From positions 1-8,588 of the forward strand of contig JAKBAZ010000049.1 in NCBI GenBank assembly GCA_021826255.1: a DNA stretch of 8,588 nt, read 5' to 3'. How positions within the stretch are numbered: position 1 is the stretch's first letter; each line of letters starts with the position of its first letter. The translations under genes and the position numbers were made by a program. Source of the DNA: Actinomycetes bacterium. Its GTDB lineage: Bacteria; Actinomycetota; Acidimicrobiia; Acidimicrobiales; RAAP-2. This document shows, in pieces, positions 1 to 5,395 of the stretch. Below the pieces are notes generated by a model. That model saw nothing but the letters and a program-made list of their open reading frames with translations. It ran no database searches and was not told where the DNA came from.

Positions 1-233
1 AGCGACACGAGTTCCTCGCGCTCACTCTCCGTCATGCCGGCGCGCAGACCCATCTGGACCTCGGACCTCTTGACCCAGTTGCGTAGCGACTCAGAGCCGA
101 CGCCGAGTTGCCGGGCCACTCGATTGATCACCCCATGATCGCCCGGGTCGTCACGTCGGAGCTCGAGGACCATTTTGACGGCCCGCTCCTTTAGTTCAAC
201 GGGGTATCGCTTCTGCGATGAATTGTTTGCCAT
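1..233 (-). CDS. IS3-family transposase OrfA, N-terminal part (runs off left edge)
   Basis: Reading the minus strand from the ATG at 233, 77 codons are open to the window edge. The protein begins MANNSSQKRYPVELKERAVK and continues with a helix-turn-helix segment (about residues 36-58, containing VARQLGVGSESLRNWVKRSE). It then enters an acidic/basic stretch typical of the start of the OrfA coiled coil. This is the layout of the HTH_Tnp_1 (PF01527) OrfA of IS3-family elements, which binds the element's terminal repeats and is normally fused to the OrfB catalytic part by -1 frameshifting. The rest of orfA and all of orfB lie outside the window. An AGAGGA ribosome site sits about 8 nt before the start, inside an inverted repeat (234-260). 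The family call is firm; the subgroup cannot be named from this fragment. Confidence 0.85.
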   Translation of the reverse strand, partial: MANNSSQKRYPVELKERAVKMVLELRRDDPGDHGVINRVARQLGVGSESLRNWVKRSEVQMGLRAGMTESEREELVS

Positions 234-260
234 GCTCCATCCTCTTCCAAGGTATGGAGC
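234..260 (-). repeat. Inverted repeat in the IS3 leader covering the orfA ribosome site
   Basis: Arms GCTCCAT (234-240) and ATGGAGC (254-260) are perfect reverse complements with a 13-nt loop. In the transcript the 3' arm ends at the base next to the orfA ATG, and the AGAGGA ribosome site lies in the loop and arm. Insertion sequences commonly use such hairpins to block translation from read-in transcripts; that role here is inferred. Confidence 0.45.
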
Positions 261-269
261 CTCCACAAT

Positions 270-398
270 TCCCAGGCCGCATCAATCATGATCTGGCTCG
301 ATGACTACAACATCGAACGACCGCGCGACTCACTAGGTGACCGAACCCCGGCCGAGGTCCGACGAGCTGTGCTAGACAATCACAAAACCGCAGCTTGA
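270..398 (+). pseudogene. 3' remnant of an IS3-type transposase orfB
   Basis: The plus-strand frame ending in TGA at 396-398 encodes a tail containing IWLDDYNIERPRDSLGDRTP followed by AEVRRAVLDNHKTAA. This matches the C-terminal signature of IS3 OrfB integrase-core proteins (YN..RPH.SLG..TPAE), with Arg where His is usual. Only about 40 residues remain. The DDE core is missing and the fragment stops at the terminus of the minus-strand IS3 element. It lies in the opposite orientation to that element, so it comes from a different copy. An IS481-family origin is possible because its tail motif is similar. The fragment cannot be functional. Confidence 0.7.
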
Positions 399-1570
399 GT
401 GTCAACGGCTGAAGGGGTCGTTACGTGCCCGCGCACCCGTGTCGAACGGCGAAAGCGTGCGTTCAAGGACTCGATCGTGTTGGTGGTGTAGATGATCGAG
501 CGCACTTCAGCTGGGAAGCTCAAGAACGGGATGAACTCAGCCCAGGCGTCACGCCAGAGCTTGATCACCGCCGGCACCTGGGCGCCCCACTTCTCCTCGA
601 ACTCAGCGAAGCGCTCGGTCGCGGCGTCGAGGGTCGTGGCGGTGTAGATGGGACGCACGTCCTTCATGATCGCCGGCCACTTGTTCTGAGGCGTGTAGCG
701 CAGGGTATTGCGCAATAGGTGCACCACGCAGGTCTGCACGTCGGCGCGAGGCCAGGTGGCGTTGATGGATTCGGGTAGGCCGTTCAGTCCGTCGCAGCAC
801 ACGATAAAGACGTCCTCGACCCCGCGGTTCTTGATCTCGGTGAGGATTGTCTGCCAGTGCTTGGCCCCCTCGCCTCCGGTGCCGACCCACATCCCCAGCA
901 CGTCGCGGTCGCCCTCGAGATTCACGCCCAGGGCGACGTAGATAGGTCGGTTCGCCACTGCGCCGTCTCGGATCTTGACGCGAATGGCGTCGATGAACAT
1001 GACGGGATAGACCCGGTCGAGAGGTCGGTTCTGCCACTCGATCAACTCTGGGCCAATCGCGTCAGTGATCCGGCTGATGGTGTCCTTGGAGACGTCGGCG
1101 CCGTAGATCTCATGGAGGTGTTGAGAGATCTCGCCAGTGGTGAGCCCCTTGGCGTAGAGCGAGATGATTGACTCGTTAAAGCCGTCGAGGCGCCTCGCGT
1201 GCTTGGGCAGGATGACGGGCTCGAAGTCGCCCTCGCGGTCGCGCGGCACGTCGATGGTGACGGGACCGATGTCGGTGTTGACCGTCTTTCGAGTGGTGCC
1301 GTTGCGACTGTTGCCTGAGCCGCGTCCCGTGGGATCGTGGGGCTCATAACCCAGGTGCTCGGTCATCTCGGCGTTGAGTGCCGCTTCGAGGACCGACTTG
1401 GTGACCTTGGTCAAGAAGCCCTCGGGGCCGACCAAGTCGACGCCCTCGCGACGGGCCCGGGCCACGAGCTCCTCGGCGAGCACCTGCTCAGCCGAACGGT
1501 CATCGACCACGAGTTCCTGACTAGGCGAGCCATCACCGTCTACATTCTTTTTGTTGCCAATTCTTGCCAT
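380..1570 (-). pseudogene. IS256-family transposase, C-terminally truncated, chimeric tail
   Basis: This is a Transposase_mut (PF00872) mutator-type DDE transposase, 396 residues from the ATG at 1570. An AAAGGA ribosome site lies about 6 nt upstream. Family landmarks are clear: N-terminal region with HLGYEPHD and GNSRNG (72-90), first Asp in VMFIDAIRVKIRDG (D194), second Asp in FIVCCDGLNGLPE (D260), the C...H pair in TCVVHLLRNTLRYT (281-284), and the Glu in TTNTIESLNARFRR (E367). Homology stops after VRGH (H382). IS256 proteins normally continue with about 40-50 more residues (FPN..AALK.L.L); here 14 unrelated residues follow, encoded by the junction and the antisense strand of the orfB remnant. 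All catalytic residues are present, but the C-terminal part is gone and so is one IS end. I therefore regard the gene as dead, although a folded protein could still be made. Confidence 0.85.
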
Positions 1571-1579
1571 GAGTAATCC

Positions 1580-1610
1580 TTTCTCACCCGAGCGACTCTC
1601 GCTCGAGAAA
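1580..1610 (-). promoter_or_regulatory. Stem-loop over the IS256 transposase ribosome site
   Basis: CGAGCGA (1589-1595) and TCGCTCG (1599-1605) form a perfect 7-bp stem with a 3-nt loop. After a 4-nt bulge, TTTCT (1580-1584) can pair with AGAAA (1606-1610). In the minus-strand mRNA the lower stem includes the AGAAAGG that serves as ribosome site for the ATG at 1570. A transcript reading in from outside would fold this site away, a known way for insertion sequences to limit transposase synthesis. The fold is read by eye, and its role is inferred. Confidence 0.5.
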
Positions 1611-1626
1611 TAGGGATCACCTCACT

Positions 1627-1645
1627 TACACAGAATTTCTGACAC
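1627..1645. repeat. IS256-type terminal inverted repeat (single copy)
   Basis: TACACAGAATTTCTGACAC lies 57 bp outside the transposase start and contains the internal palindrome CAGAA-T-TTCTG (1631-1641). Position and sequence fit the transposase-binding end of an IS256-family element. The partner copy is absent on the truncated side. Confidence 0.5.
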
Positions 1646-1671
1646 ACCCAGTCCCGGTCGGCGCACCAAGG

Positions 1672-1701
1672 GAAATTCAGGTCAGAGCGACTTTGAATTT
1701 C
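1672..1701. repeat. 8-bp perfect inverted repeat, 14-bp spacer
   Basis: GAAATTCA and its exact reverse complement TGAATTTC are separated by 14 bp, just outside the IS256 end. The arms resemble the AGAATTTC core of the IS256 terminus. They could be remains of another IS end or a protein-binding site, but no role can be assigned. Confidence 0.4.
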
Positions 1702-1750
1702 AACGAAGGCACCTGCTAACAAAAACCCTTCGGTGGCCGATCGCCTCAAG

Positions 1751-1831
1751 ATGCGGGAGATCAGTCTTTATCTGTTCAATGTCGAGAGACCAAGAGACTC
1801 GTTGGCTGGGAAGAGGTTCAGCGTGCCATAG
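1751..1831 (+). pseudogene. Possible second orfB C-terminal scrap
   Basis: The plus-strand frame from the ATG at 1751 to the TAG at 1829-1831 reads MREISLYLFNVERPRDSLAG then KRFSVP. The core FNVERPRDSLAG is close to YNIERPRDSLGD of the remnant at 270-398 and to the YN..RPH.SLG tail motif of IS3/IS481 transposases, including the unusual Arg in place of His. The rest does not match and nothing catalytic is present. At the DNA level the two copies have diverged, so they would be from different elements. A chance match of about ten residues cannot be excluded. Confidence 0.3.
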
Positions 1832-1846
1832 ACGGTTGGCGGCACG

Positions 1847-1873
1847 AAAAAGGGGGTCAGCGACGCGGTGACC
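1847..1873 (-). terminator. Probable rho-independent terminator after the MFS gene
   Basis: On the minus strand GGTCA...TGACC arms (1873-1869 and 1859-1855, with two further inner C-G pairs across one mismatch) are followed by CCC and a run of five T (1851-1847). The structure begins 16 nt past the MFS stop codon. The stem is short and the T run modest, so it is a weak candidate. Confidence 0.4.
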
Positions 1874-1888
1874 TGGATGCTCGCCGAC

Positions 1889-3130
1889 TCACGAACTACT
1901 CGTCGAGCGCGGGGCCGATGGGCGAACGAGCATGGACAACCCGACTGCGGCGAGACACGACAAGGCACCCACGCCCACGCCCCAGCGAGCACTCGTCACA
2001 TTCGTCACCCATCCGATCAACGGACCCCCAATCGGCGTGGAGCCGAGAAACGCGACCGCCCAAAGGGCCATTACCCTCCCCCTCATCATCGGGTCGGCGG
2101 CCAACTGCAGGGTGGAGTTCGCCGTGGAGAGAAAGGCCACACTGGCGTAGCCCACGGCAACAAAGGCGACGATTTCGAGCGTCATGGAGCGCATCATGGC
2201 GGCGGCCCCCATCGCCAGAGCGAAGAGGAAGGCCCCGCGCTGGAGGGCGCGAATACCAGTGGAACCCCGAGCCGCGGTGACGAGTCCGCCGAGAATAGCC
2301 CCGATTCCCATCGCCGACGTCAGTTCACCGAAACCCACAGAGTTGTGGTGAAACACGCGCTCGGCCAGAACCGGCATGGTTACTTGAAACTCGTAGGCGA
2401 GAGTTCCGACGAGAGCCATCATCACGAGGGGGACGGCCAATTCGGGGGTGCGTCTGACGTAGGACAATCCTTCGCGAAGTTGCCCCTTCGCGCGAGGACT
2501 CGGCGGGGCCCGGTGCAGCGTCGACTGGTCCATCACCACGAGAGACGTCACCACCGCAATGAAGGAGAGCGCGTTCAGCGCAAAACACCAGGCCTCACCC
2601 ACCGACGCGATGAGCACGCCGGCGACAGCGGGCCCGAAGGCTCGGGCCACGTTGACCATGGTGGAGTTGAGGCTCACCGCGTTACGTAGGTCGTCCGGAC
2701 CCACCATCTCGAGTACGAAGGTTTGCCGAATCGGATTCTCGAAGGCGTTGTTCACTCCGAGTATCACGGCGAGGAGGCCGACGTCGGCGAAGGTGGCGGC
2801 GTGGGCGAAGGTCACGATGGCCAAAACGGCGGCCTGTAGACCCATCGCTGACTGCAAGATGATCATGAAACGGCGCTTGTTCACGCGGTCCGCCACCACA
2901 CCCGCGTAGGGTCCGAGGATCAGCGTCGGCAGAGTCTGGAGGGCGACGACGAGACCGATGTCGGTCGCCGAGTGGGTCAAGACGAGGACCAACCAGGACT
3001 GGGCGATCGACTGCATCCAGGTTCCCACGAGCGAGATTCCCTGACCCGCGACGTACTTGCGGTAGTTGGGATTCGCGAGCGACGCGAACGTCGTTCGGGC
3101 CGCTCCTCTGGCACTCTCGCGCACGCTCAT
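1889..3130 (-). CDS. MFS transporter of the MFS_3/EntS type, probable drug or metabolite exporter
   Basis: This 413-residue integral membrane protein shows about 12 hydrophobic segments and starts with the NPNYRKYVAGQGISLVGTWM block typical of the MFS_3 (PF05977) branch, which includes enterobactin and drug exporters. The loop 2-3 signature of the superfamily is present at 73-87 (GPYAGVVADRVNKRR). A longer hydrophilic segment (about 206-224) marks the central loop between the two six-helix halves. The family exports small molecules using the proton gradient; the substrate cannot be read from the sequence. The ATG at 3130 overlaps the marR stop (ATGA), so the two are translationally coupled. 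An exporter under a MarR regulator suggests induction by a toxic aromatic compound or antibiotic. The C-terminus (RPSAPRSTSSS) has normal length, so the nearby IS elements have not cut the gene. Confidence 0.85.
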   Translation of the reverse strand: MSVRESARGAARTTFASLANPNYRKYVAGQGISLVGTWMQSIAQSWLVLVLTHSATDIGLVVALQTLPTLILGPYAGVVADRVNKRRFMIILQSAMGLQAAVLAIVTFAHAATFADVGLLAVILGVNNAFENPIRQTFVLEMVGPDDLRNAVSLNSTMVNVARAFGPAVAGVLIASVGEAWCFALNALSFIAVVTSLVVMDQSTLHRAPPSPRAKGQLREGLSYVRRTPELAVPLVMMALVGTLAYEFQVTMPVLAERVFHHNSVGFGELTSAMGIGAILGGLVTAARGSTGIRALQRGAFLFALAMGAAAMMRSMTLEIVAFVAVGYASVAFLSTANSTLQLAADPMMRGRVMALWAVAFLGSTPIGGPLIGWVTNVTSARWGVGVGALSCLAAVGLSMLVRPSAPRSTSSS

Positions 3131-3597
3131 TCTCGACCTCCGCGAAGTCGCGCGACGAGTTCCTCCAGCGCGTCGAGGGCGTTGTCGATATTTTTACGAT
3201 CGAGTTCGCTCACCTCGTCGAGGGCGGCGCGTAAGAGGTCGCGTCGTTCGCTGCGAATCGACTCCACGAGATCGACGGCGGCCCCAGTCGGAGCGAGCAA
3301 GGTTGCTCGAGCGTCTTGAGGGTCGTTACGTCGTTCGGCCAGACCCGACTCCTCCAGTTTCGCCGCAACTCGAGAGAGCATCGTCGGATTGATCCCCACG
3401 TCCTCGGCGAGGTCGGCCATACGCCGGGGTCCTCGTCGAGCGAGGACGATGACCACCTCAAGTTGGGAGGGAGTGAGGTCGTGGTCCGGCCGTGAGAGCC
3501 GCAGCGCGCGCTGAATCCTCGCCACGGCAATACGGAGTCGCTCGGCGGTTTCGTCCACCGACGAGCCCAGTCGTGTCGAGTGGTCCGGCGTCGTCAC
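3127..3597 (-). CDS. MarR-family transcriptional regulator
   Basis: This 156-residue winged-helix protein has the MarR layout: an N-terminal dimerisation helix (about 14-36), helices leading to LTPSQLEVVIVLARRGPRRM (41-60), ADLAEDVGINPTMLSRVAAKLEESGLAERR (61-90) as helix-turn-helix with recognition helix near 70-82, wing RRNDPQDARATLLAPT (89-104), and a long C-terminal dimer helix. MarR proteins usually repress their own operon and a neighbouring exporter, and release DNA on binding a small phenolic ligand. The GTG start at 3597 is preceded by TAGCCT and six bases, which suggests a leaderless message; no properly spaced ribosome site exists. The stop overlaps the MFS start by 4 nt. Family call is firm; the ligand is unknown. 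Confidence 0.9.
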   Translation of the reverse strand: MTTPDHSTRLGSSVDETAERLRIAVARIQRALRLSRPDHDLTPSQLEVVIVLARRGPRRMADLAEDVGINPTMLSRVAAKLEESGLAERRNDPQDARATLLAPTGAAVDLVESIRSERRDLLRAALDEVSELDRKNIDNALDALEELVARLRGGRE

Positions 3598-3603
3598 GAC
3601 TCC

Positions 3604-3638
3604 AGGCTAGTGGTTAGTTGCCGTTCGGCAAGCAACTA
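3604..3638 (-). promoter_or_regulatory. marR promoter with overlapping inverted-repeat operator
   Basis: On the minus strand a -35 candidate TTGCCG (3631-3626), a 16-nt spacer and a -10 TAGCCT (3609-3604) stand six bases before the GTG of marR. Two nested perfect inverted repeats cover the -35 and spacer: TAGTTGC (3615-3621) with GCAACTA (3632-3638), and TTGCCG (3618-3623) with CGGCAA (3626-3631). Placement over the promoter of a MarR gene is what an autorepressor site would show. The site also fills the whole 42-bp gap between DUF2017 and marR. Binding is inferred. Confidence 0.65.
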
Positions 3639-3639
3639 C

Positions 3640-4071
3640 TCACAGAACGTCGGCGAGGCTCCAGAGGAGGGATTGAACGGAGCGAATCAACTCACGCACA
3701 GCGGGCTCGAGGTTCTCGACCTCCGGTTCCGAACGCACGCCCGCCCCGAGATGAAGGGCTCGTAGGCCCACTTGGAGAGTGCACAACCACGCCCAGGCTT
3801 CCTCGTCGTTCAAGAACTCCTCGCCCGCGGTGTTGAGTACCAGTTCGGCGTGCGAGGTTACCTCGGACTGTCGAGCCAAGACGACGAGAGGGTCGTCGGC
3901 GTCCTCGACGGGGGTAATGGGGGCGGTCAAGGAGGCCCACCACTGGTGAGTGGGGTCGACCTCGGCAGCGAGCGTTTCGGTGGCGACGTAGGTCACGAGT
4001 TCGCGCCCTGGCGAGGTGAGTCTCACCTCGATTCGCCCGTCACGACGGCGTACAAAAATCCGCGGGGCCAC
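3640..4071 (-). CDS. DUF2017 family protein, partner gene of clpS
   Basis: This 143-residue soluble protein matches the actinobacterial DUF2017 family (PF09438), which is typically encoded directly beside clpS. Visible features are a basic N-terminus (MAPRIFVRRRDGRIEVRL), a conserved-looking segment ELVLNTAGEEFLNDEEAWAWLCTLQVGLRAL (about 76-106), and a helical C-terminus (PAVRELIRSVQSLLWSLADVL). There is no signal peptide, no membrane segment and no recognised catalytic motif. The GTG start at 4071 immediately follows the TAG of clpS with no base between, so translation is probably coupled. The biochemical function is unknown. Constant linkage with clpS suggests a role in ClpS/ClpC-dependent proteolysis or its control, but this is inference from context. 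Confidence 0.8.
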   Translation of the reverse strand: MAPRIFVRRRDGRIEVRLTSPGRELVTYVATETLAAEVDPTHQWWASLTAPITPVEDADDPLVVLARQSEVTSHAELVLNTAGEEFLNDEEAWAWLCTLQVGLRALHLGAGVRSEPEVENLEPAVRELIRSVQSLLWSLADVL

Positions 4072-4377
4072 CTAGGACCCCTCCTCCACGCTCGCGAGCA
4101 ACCCGGCCGCCTGGAGCTGGGCGCAGTAGCGCTCAGCCCTCGAGCGCGTCCCCTCCCAGACCACCGAGCGCCCCTTGTGGTGAACTTCGAGCATGAGTTG
4201 GGTCGACTTGTTGTCGGAGTATCCAAAGACCCGCTTAAAGATCACGACCACTACCTTCATCGGAGTGACGGGGTCGTCCCACACCACGACATCCCACGTC
4301 CGTTCCTTCAAGGTCGTCGTCGAACCGGAGAGCTCGGTGTCGCTCTCAGTCGATGACGCTCGTTTCACGGCGGGCAC
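4072..4377 (-). CDS. clpS: ATP-dependent Clp protease adaptor ClpS
   Basis: ClpS binds proteins with bulky hydrophobic N-terminal residues (N-degrons) and delivers them to the Clp AAA+ unfoldase, ClpC in actinobacteria, for degradation by ClpP. The 101-residue protein has a flexible N-terminus (1-25) and the ClpS fold (PF02617) from about 27. The pocket residues are visible: VVWDDPVTPM (31-40) with D34, D35 and gate Met M40, and EVHHKGR (64-70) with the ligand-binding H66. The Asn that precedes the two Asp in E. coli ClpS is Trp here (W33), as in the WDDPV form of other actinobacteria. The GTG at 4377 lies six bases after CAGACT, the same arrangement as marR and the thioesterase gene. Upstream is the epimerase gene (18 bp away); downstream DUF2017 abuts it. 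Confidence 0.9.
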   Translation of the reverse strand: MPAVKRASSTESDTELSGSTTTLKERTWDVVVWDDPVTPMKVVVVIFKRVFGYSDNKSTQLMLEVHHKGRSVVWEGTRSRAERYCAQLQAAGLLASVEEGS

Positions 4378-4383
4378 GGCACC

Positions 4384-4389
4384 AGTCTG
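4384..4389 (-). promoter_or_regulatory. Putative leaderless -10 box of clpS
   Basis: On the minus strand CAGACT is followed by GGTGCC and then the GTG start of clpS. The block matches TAGCCT-GGNGTC-GTG of marR and the thioesterase gene at most positions and has the same six-base distance. It lies within the 18-bp gap after the epimerase stop. The first T of the TANNNT consensus is missing and no good -35 is visible. Confidence 0.4.
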
Positions 4390-4395
4390 GCAGTT

Positions 4396-5340
4396 CTATC
4401 CCTCGAGCGAAAGGGCACCCTCGTCCACGGGGTCGAGTCGGCGCAGGCGCCACGAACCGGCCCAGAGCTGTCCGGGTTCGAGCACGATGAGGTCCTTACC
4501 CGAGCGCAGACCCTCGGGGGGGCACGTCATCGGTTCCACGGCGATCGAGGTGCGACGTCGACCCCTCGCTAGTTCGTCCCCGGTGTAGAGCTGCACGTAG
4601 GCCCAGGTTCGGTCCATCTGGAGTTCGGTAAGCCCCCCACGCGCGTCACGCACCCGCACTGTCGCCCACCCCGAATCGTCGCGGACGAGTTCGGTGTAGG
4701 TGACATTTAACTCGTGACCCGACACGGACTTGGGCAGAGTGAAGTCTCGCTCATTACCGTTGACCGGCAAGATGGCCCCGGTGGGGAGGAGCCGCGAGTC
4801 CGTCGCCACGTAGGCCCGAGCGGGCACTTCCAGTTCAGCGCCCTCGATGGTATCGGTACTCACGGCGAGATACGGGTGAAAGCCCACCCCGACCGGAATG
4901 GGTACCTCGTCGAGGTTGGTGACGTGGGTCGTGACCGTCAGACCCTGGGACCCGAGGTGGTAGGCGACGTTGAGTGCGGCGGCGAAGGGGTAGTCGGGGG
5001 TCGGTAGGACCGTGCACGAGAGCAGAGCTCGGTTCTGATTGACCTGCTCGACCCGAAAAGGGCGCCACCTCACATTGCCGTGAATCGCCGTCCCCGTCGA
5101 GGGGTCGTCAATGGTGGGAAAAGCTCGACGACCCGAGAACTCCCAAGGCTCCTCGCTCAGGCGATTGGGCCAGGGGAACATGATCTGACCCCGTGCCCCG
5201 TCGGGCAGGTCCTCGGCGGCGAAACCCTCAATTACCGGCACTCCGCCGCGCACGTAGGTGCGCAGGGTGGCGCCCACCTCAGAGATGACGGCCCGTTGGT
5301 CCCCGTGGGCGATAGCAATCTGTTCACCGGTGGGCAGCAC
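4396..5340 (-). CDS. Aldose 1-epimerase family protein (galactose mutarotase-like)
   Basis: The protein belongs to the aldose 1-epimerase family (PF01263), which interconverts alpha and beta anomers of hexoses. From the GTG at 5340 it has 314 residues, and the family landmarks are in order: GQIMFPWPNRL (51-61), GTAIHGNVRW with H87, GVGFHPYL with H155, and AVEPMTCPPEGL with the catalytic base E269; H87, H155 and E269 match the His/His/Glu set of galactose mutarotase. The frame is open as far as 5520, but the upstream part lies inside surE on the other strand and is not family-like. Two starts are credible: GTG at 5340, with GGAAGGA 7-13 nt upstream and matching the usual LPTGEQ start of relatives, and GTG at 5361, eight bases after a TAAGTT box. 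Substrate is not certain. A role on non-glucose sugars or hexose-6-phosphate-like substrates is possible. Confidence 0.85.
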   Translation of the reverse strand: MLPTGEQIAIAHGDQRAVISEVGATLRTYVRGGVPVIEGFAAEDLPDGARGQIMFPWPNRLSEEPWEFSGRRAFPTIDDPSTGTAIHGNVRWRPFRVEQVNQNRALLSCTVLPTPDYPFAAALNVAYHLGSQGLTVTTHVTNLDEVPIPVGVGFHPYLAVSTDTIEGAELEVPARAYVATDSRLLPTGAILPVNGNERDFTLPKSVSGHELNVTYTELVRDDSGWATVRVRDARGGLTELQMDRTWAYVQLYTGDELARGRRRTSIAVEPMTCPPEGLRSGKDLIVLEPGQLWAGSWRLRRLDPVDEGALSLEG

Positions 5341-5369
5341 GCTCCATCCTTCCCTTTTCACTGGTAGGT

Positions 5370-5388
5370 AACTTACGACAACTAGCGT
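5370..5388. promoter_or_regulatory. Divergent -10 boxes of the epimerase gene and surE
   Basis: On the plus strand TAGCGT (5383-5388) stands seven bases before the surE ATG, placing the transcript start at or next to the first codon. On the minus strand TAAGTT (5375-5370) stands eight bases before the GTG at 5361. The two boxes are only 7 bp apart, so RNA polymerase could hardly occupy both at once. No strong -35 hexamers are visible for either. Confidence 0.45.
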
Positions 5389-5395
5389 CGCCTCT

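Larger units (their letters stand above)
1..267 (-). mobile_element. IS3-family insertion sequence, left end only
   Basis: The element contains the orfA start at 233 plus a 34-bp leader. On the minus strand this leader begins TGTGGAGGCTCCATACC, which fits the TG...CA convention for IS3 termini. I therefore place the outer end at about 267. This is inferred: the opposite terminus is outside the window, so neither the inverted repeat nor a target duplication can be checked. The adjoining plus-strand orfB scrap starts almost exactly there, which suggests this element inserted into, or deleted up to, an older IS. Confidence 0.6.
399..1650 (-). mobile_element. IS256-family insertion sequence, one end lost
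   Basis: The element consists of the transposase gene plus its 5' leader. The outer end on the 5' side of the gene lies near 1643-1650, where TACACAGAATTTCTGACAC (1627-1645) resembles the terminal repeat core of IS256-family elements (on the minus strand, TCTGTGTAAG; compare the TTGTGTAA core of IS256 itself). The other end should lie beyond the missing transposase C-terminus. It was replaced somewhere between 399 and 424 by IS3-type DNA. No target duplication can be tested. The exact left boundary is uncertain by about 25 bp. Confidence 0.65.
1651..1888. other. Gene-free spacer between the IS256 end and the MFS gene
   Basis: No gene can be supported here. The stretch has lower GC than the host genes and contains an 8-bp inverted repeat (GAAATTCA 1672-1679, TGAATTTC 1694-1701), a second 6-bp one (CGAAGG 1704-1709, CCTTCG 1727-1732), and a short plus-strand frame resembling an orfB tail (1751-1831). 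A probable terminator for the MFS gene lies at its right end. It is best read as scar DNA from past insertion and deletion events. Confidence 0.5.

Noticed and set aside
1768..1992. Minus-strand frame reading VPPTVYGTLNLFPANESLGL
   Set aside because: It faintly recalls a GAF-domain strand, but it overlaps the MFS 3' end and shows no complete domain; I treat it as chance.
1868..2909. Long plus-strand open frames opposite the MFS gene
   Set aside because: They are antisense to a well-supported 12-helix transporter and give Arg/His/Gly-rich sequences without any domain, a usual effect of high GC.
3772..4588. Plus-strand frames of 131 and 194 residues opposite clpS and DUF2017
   Set aside because: They are antisense shadows of two genes with clear family matches and lack any start signal.
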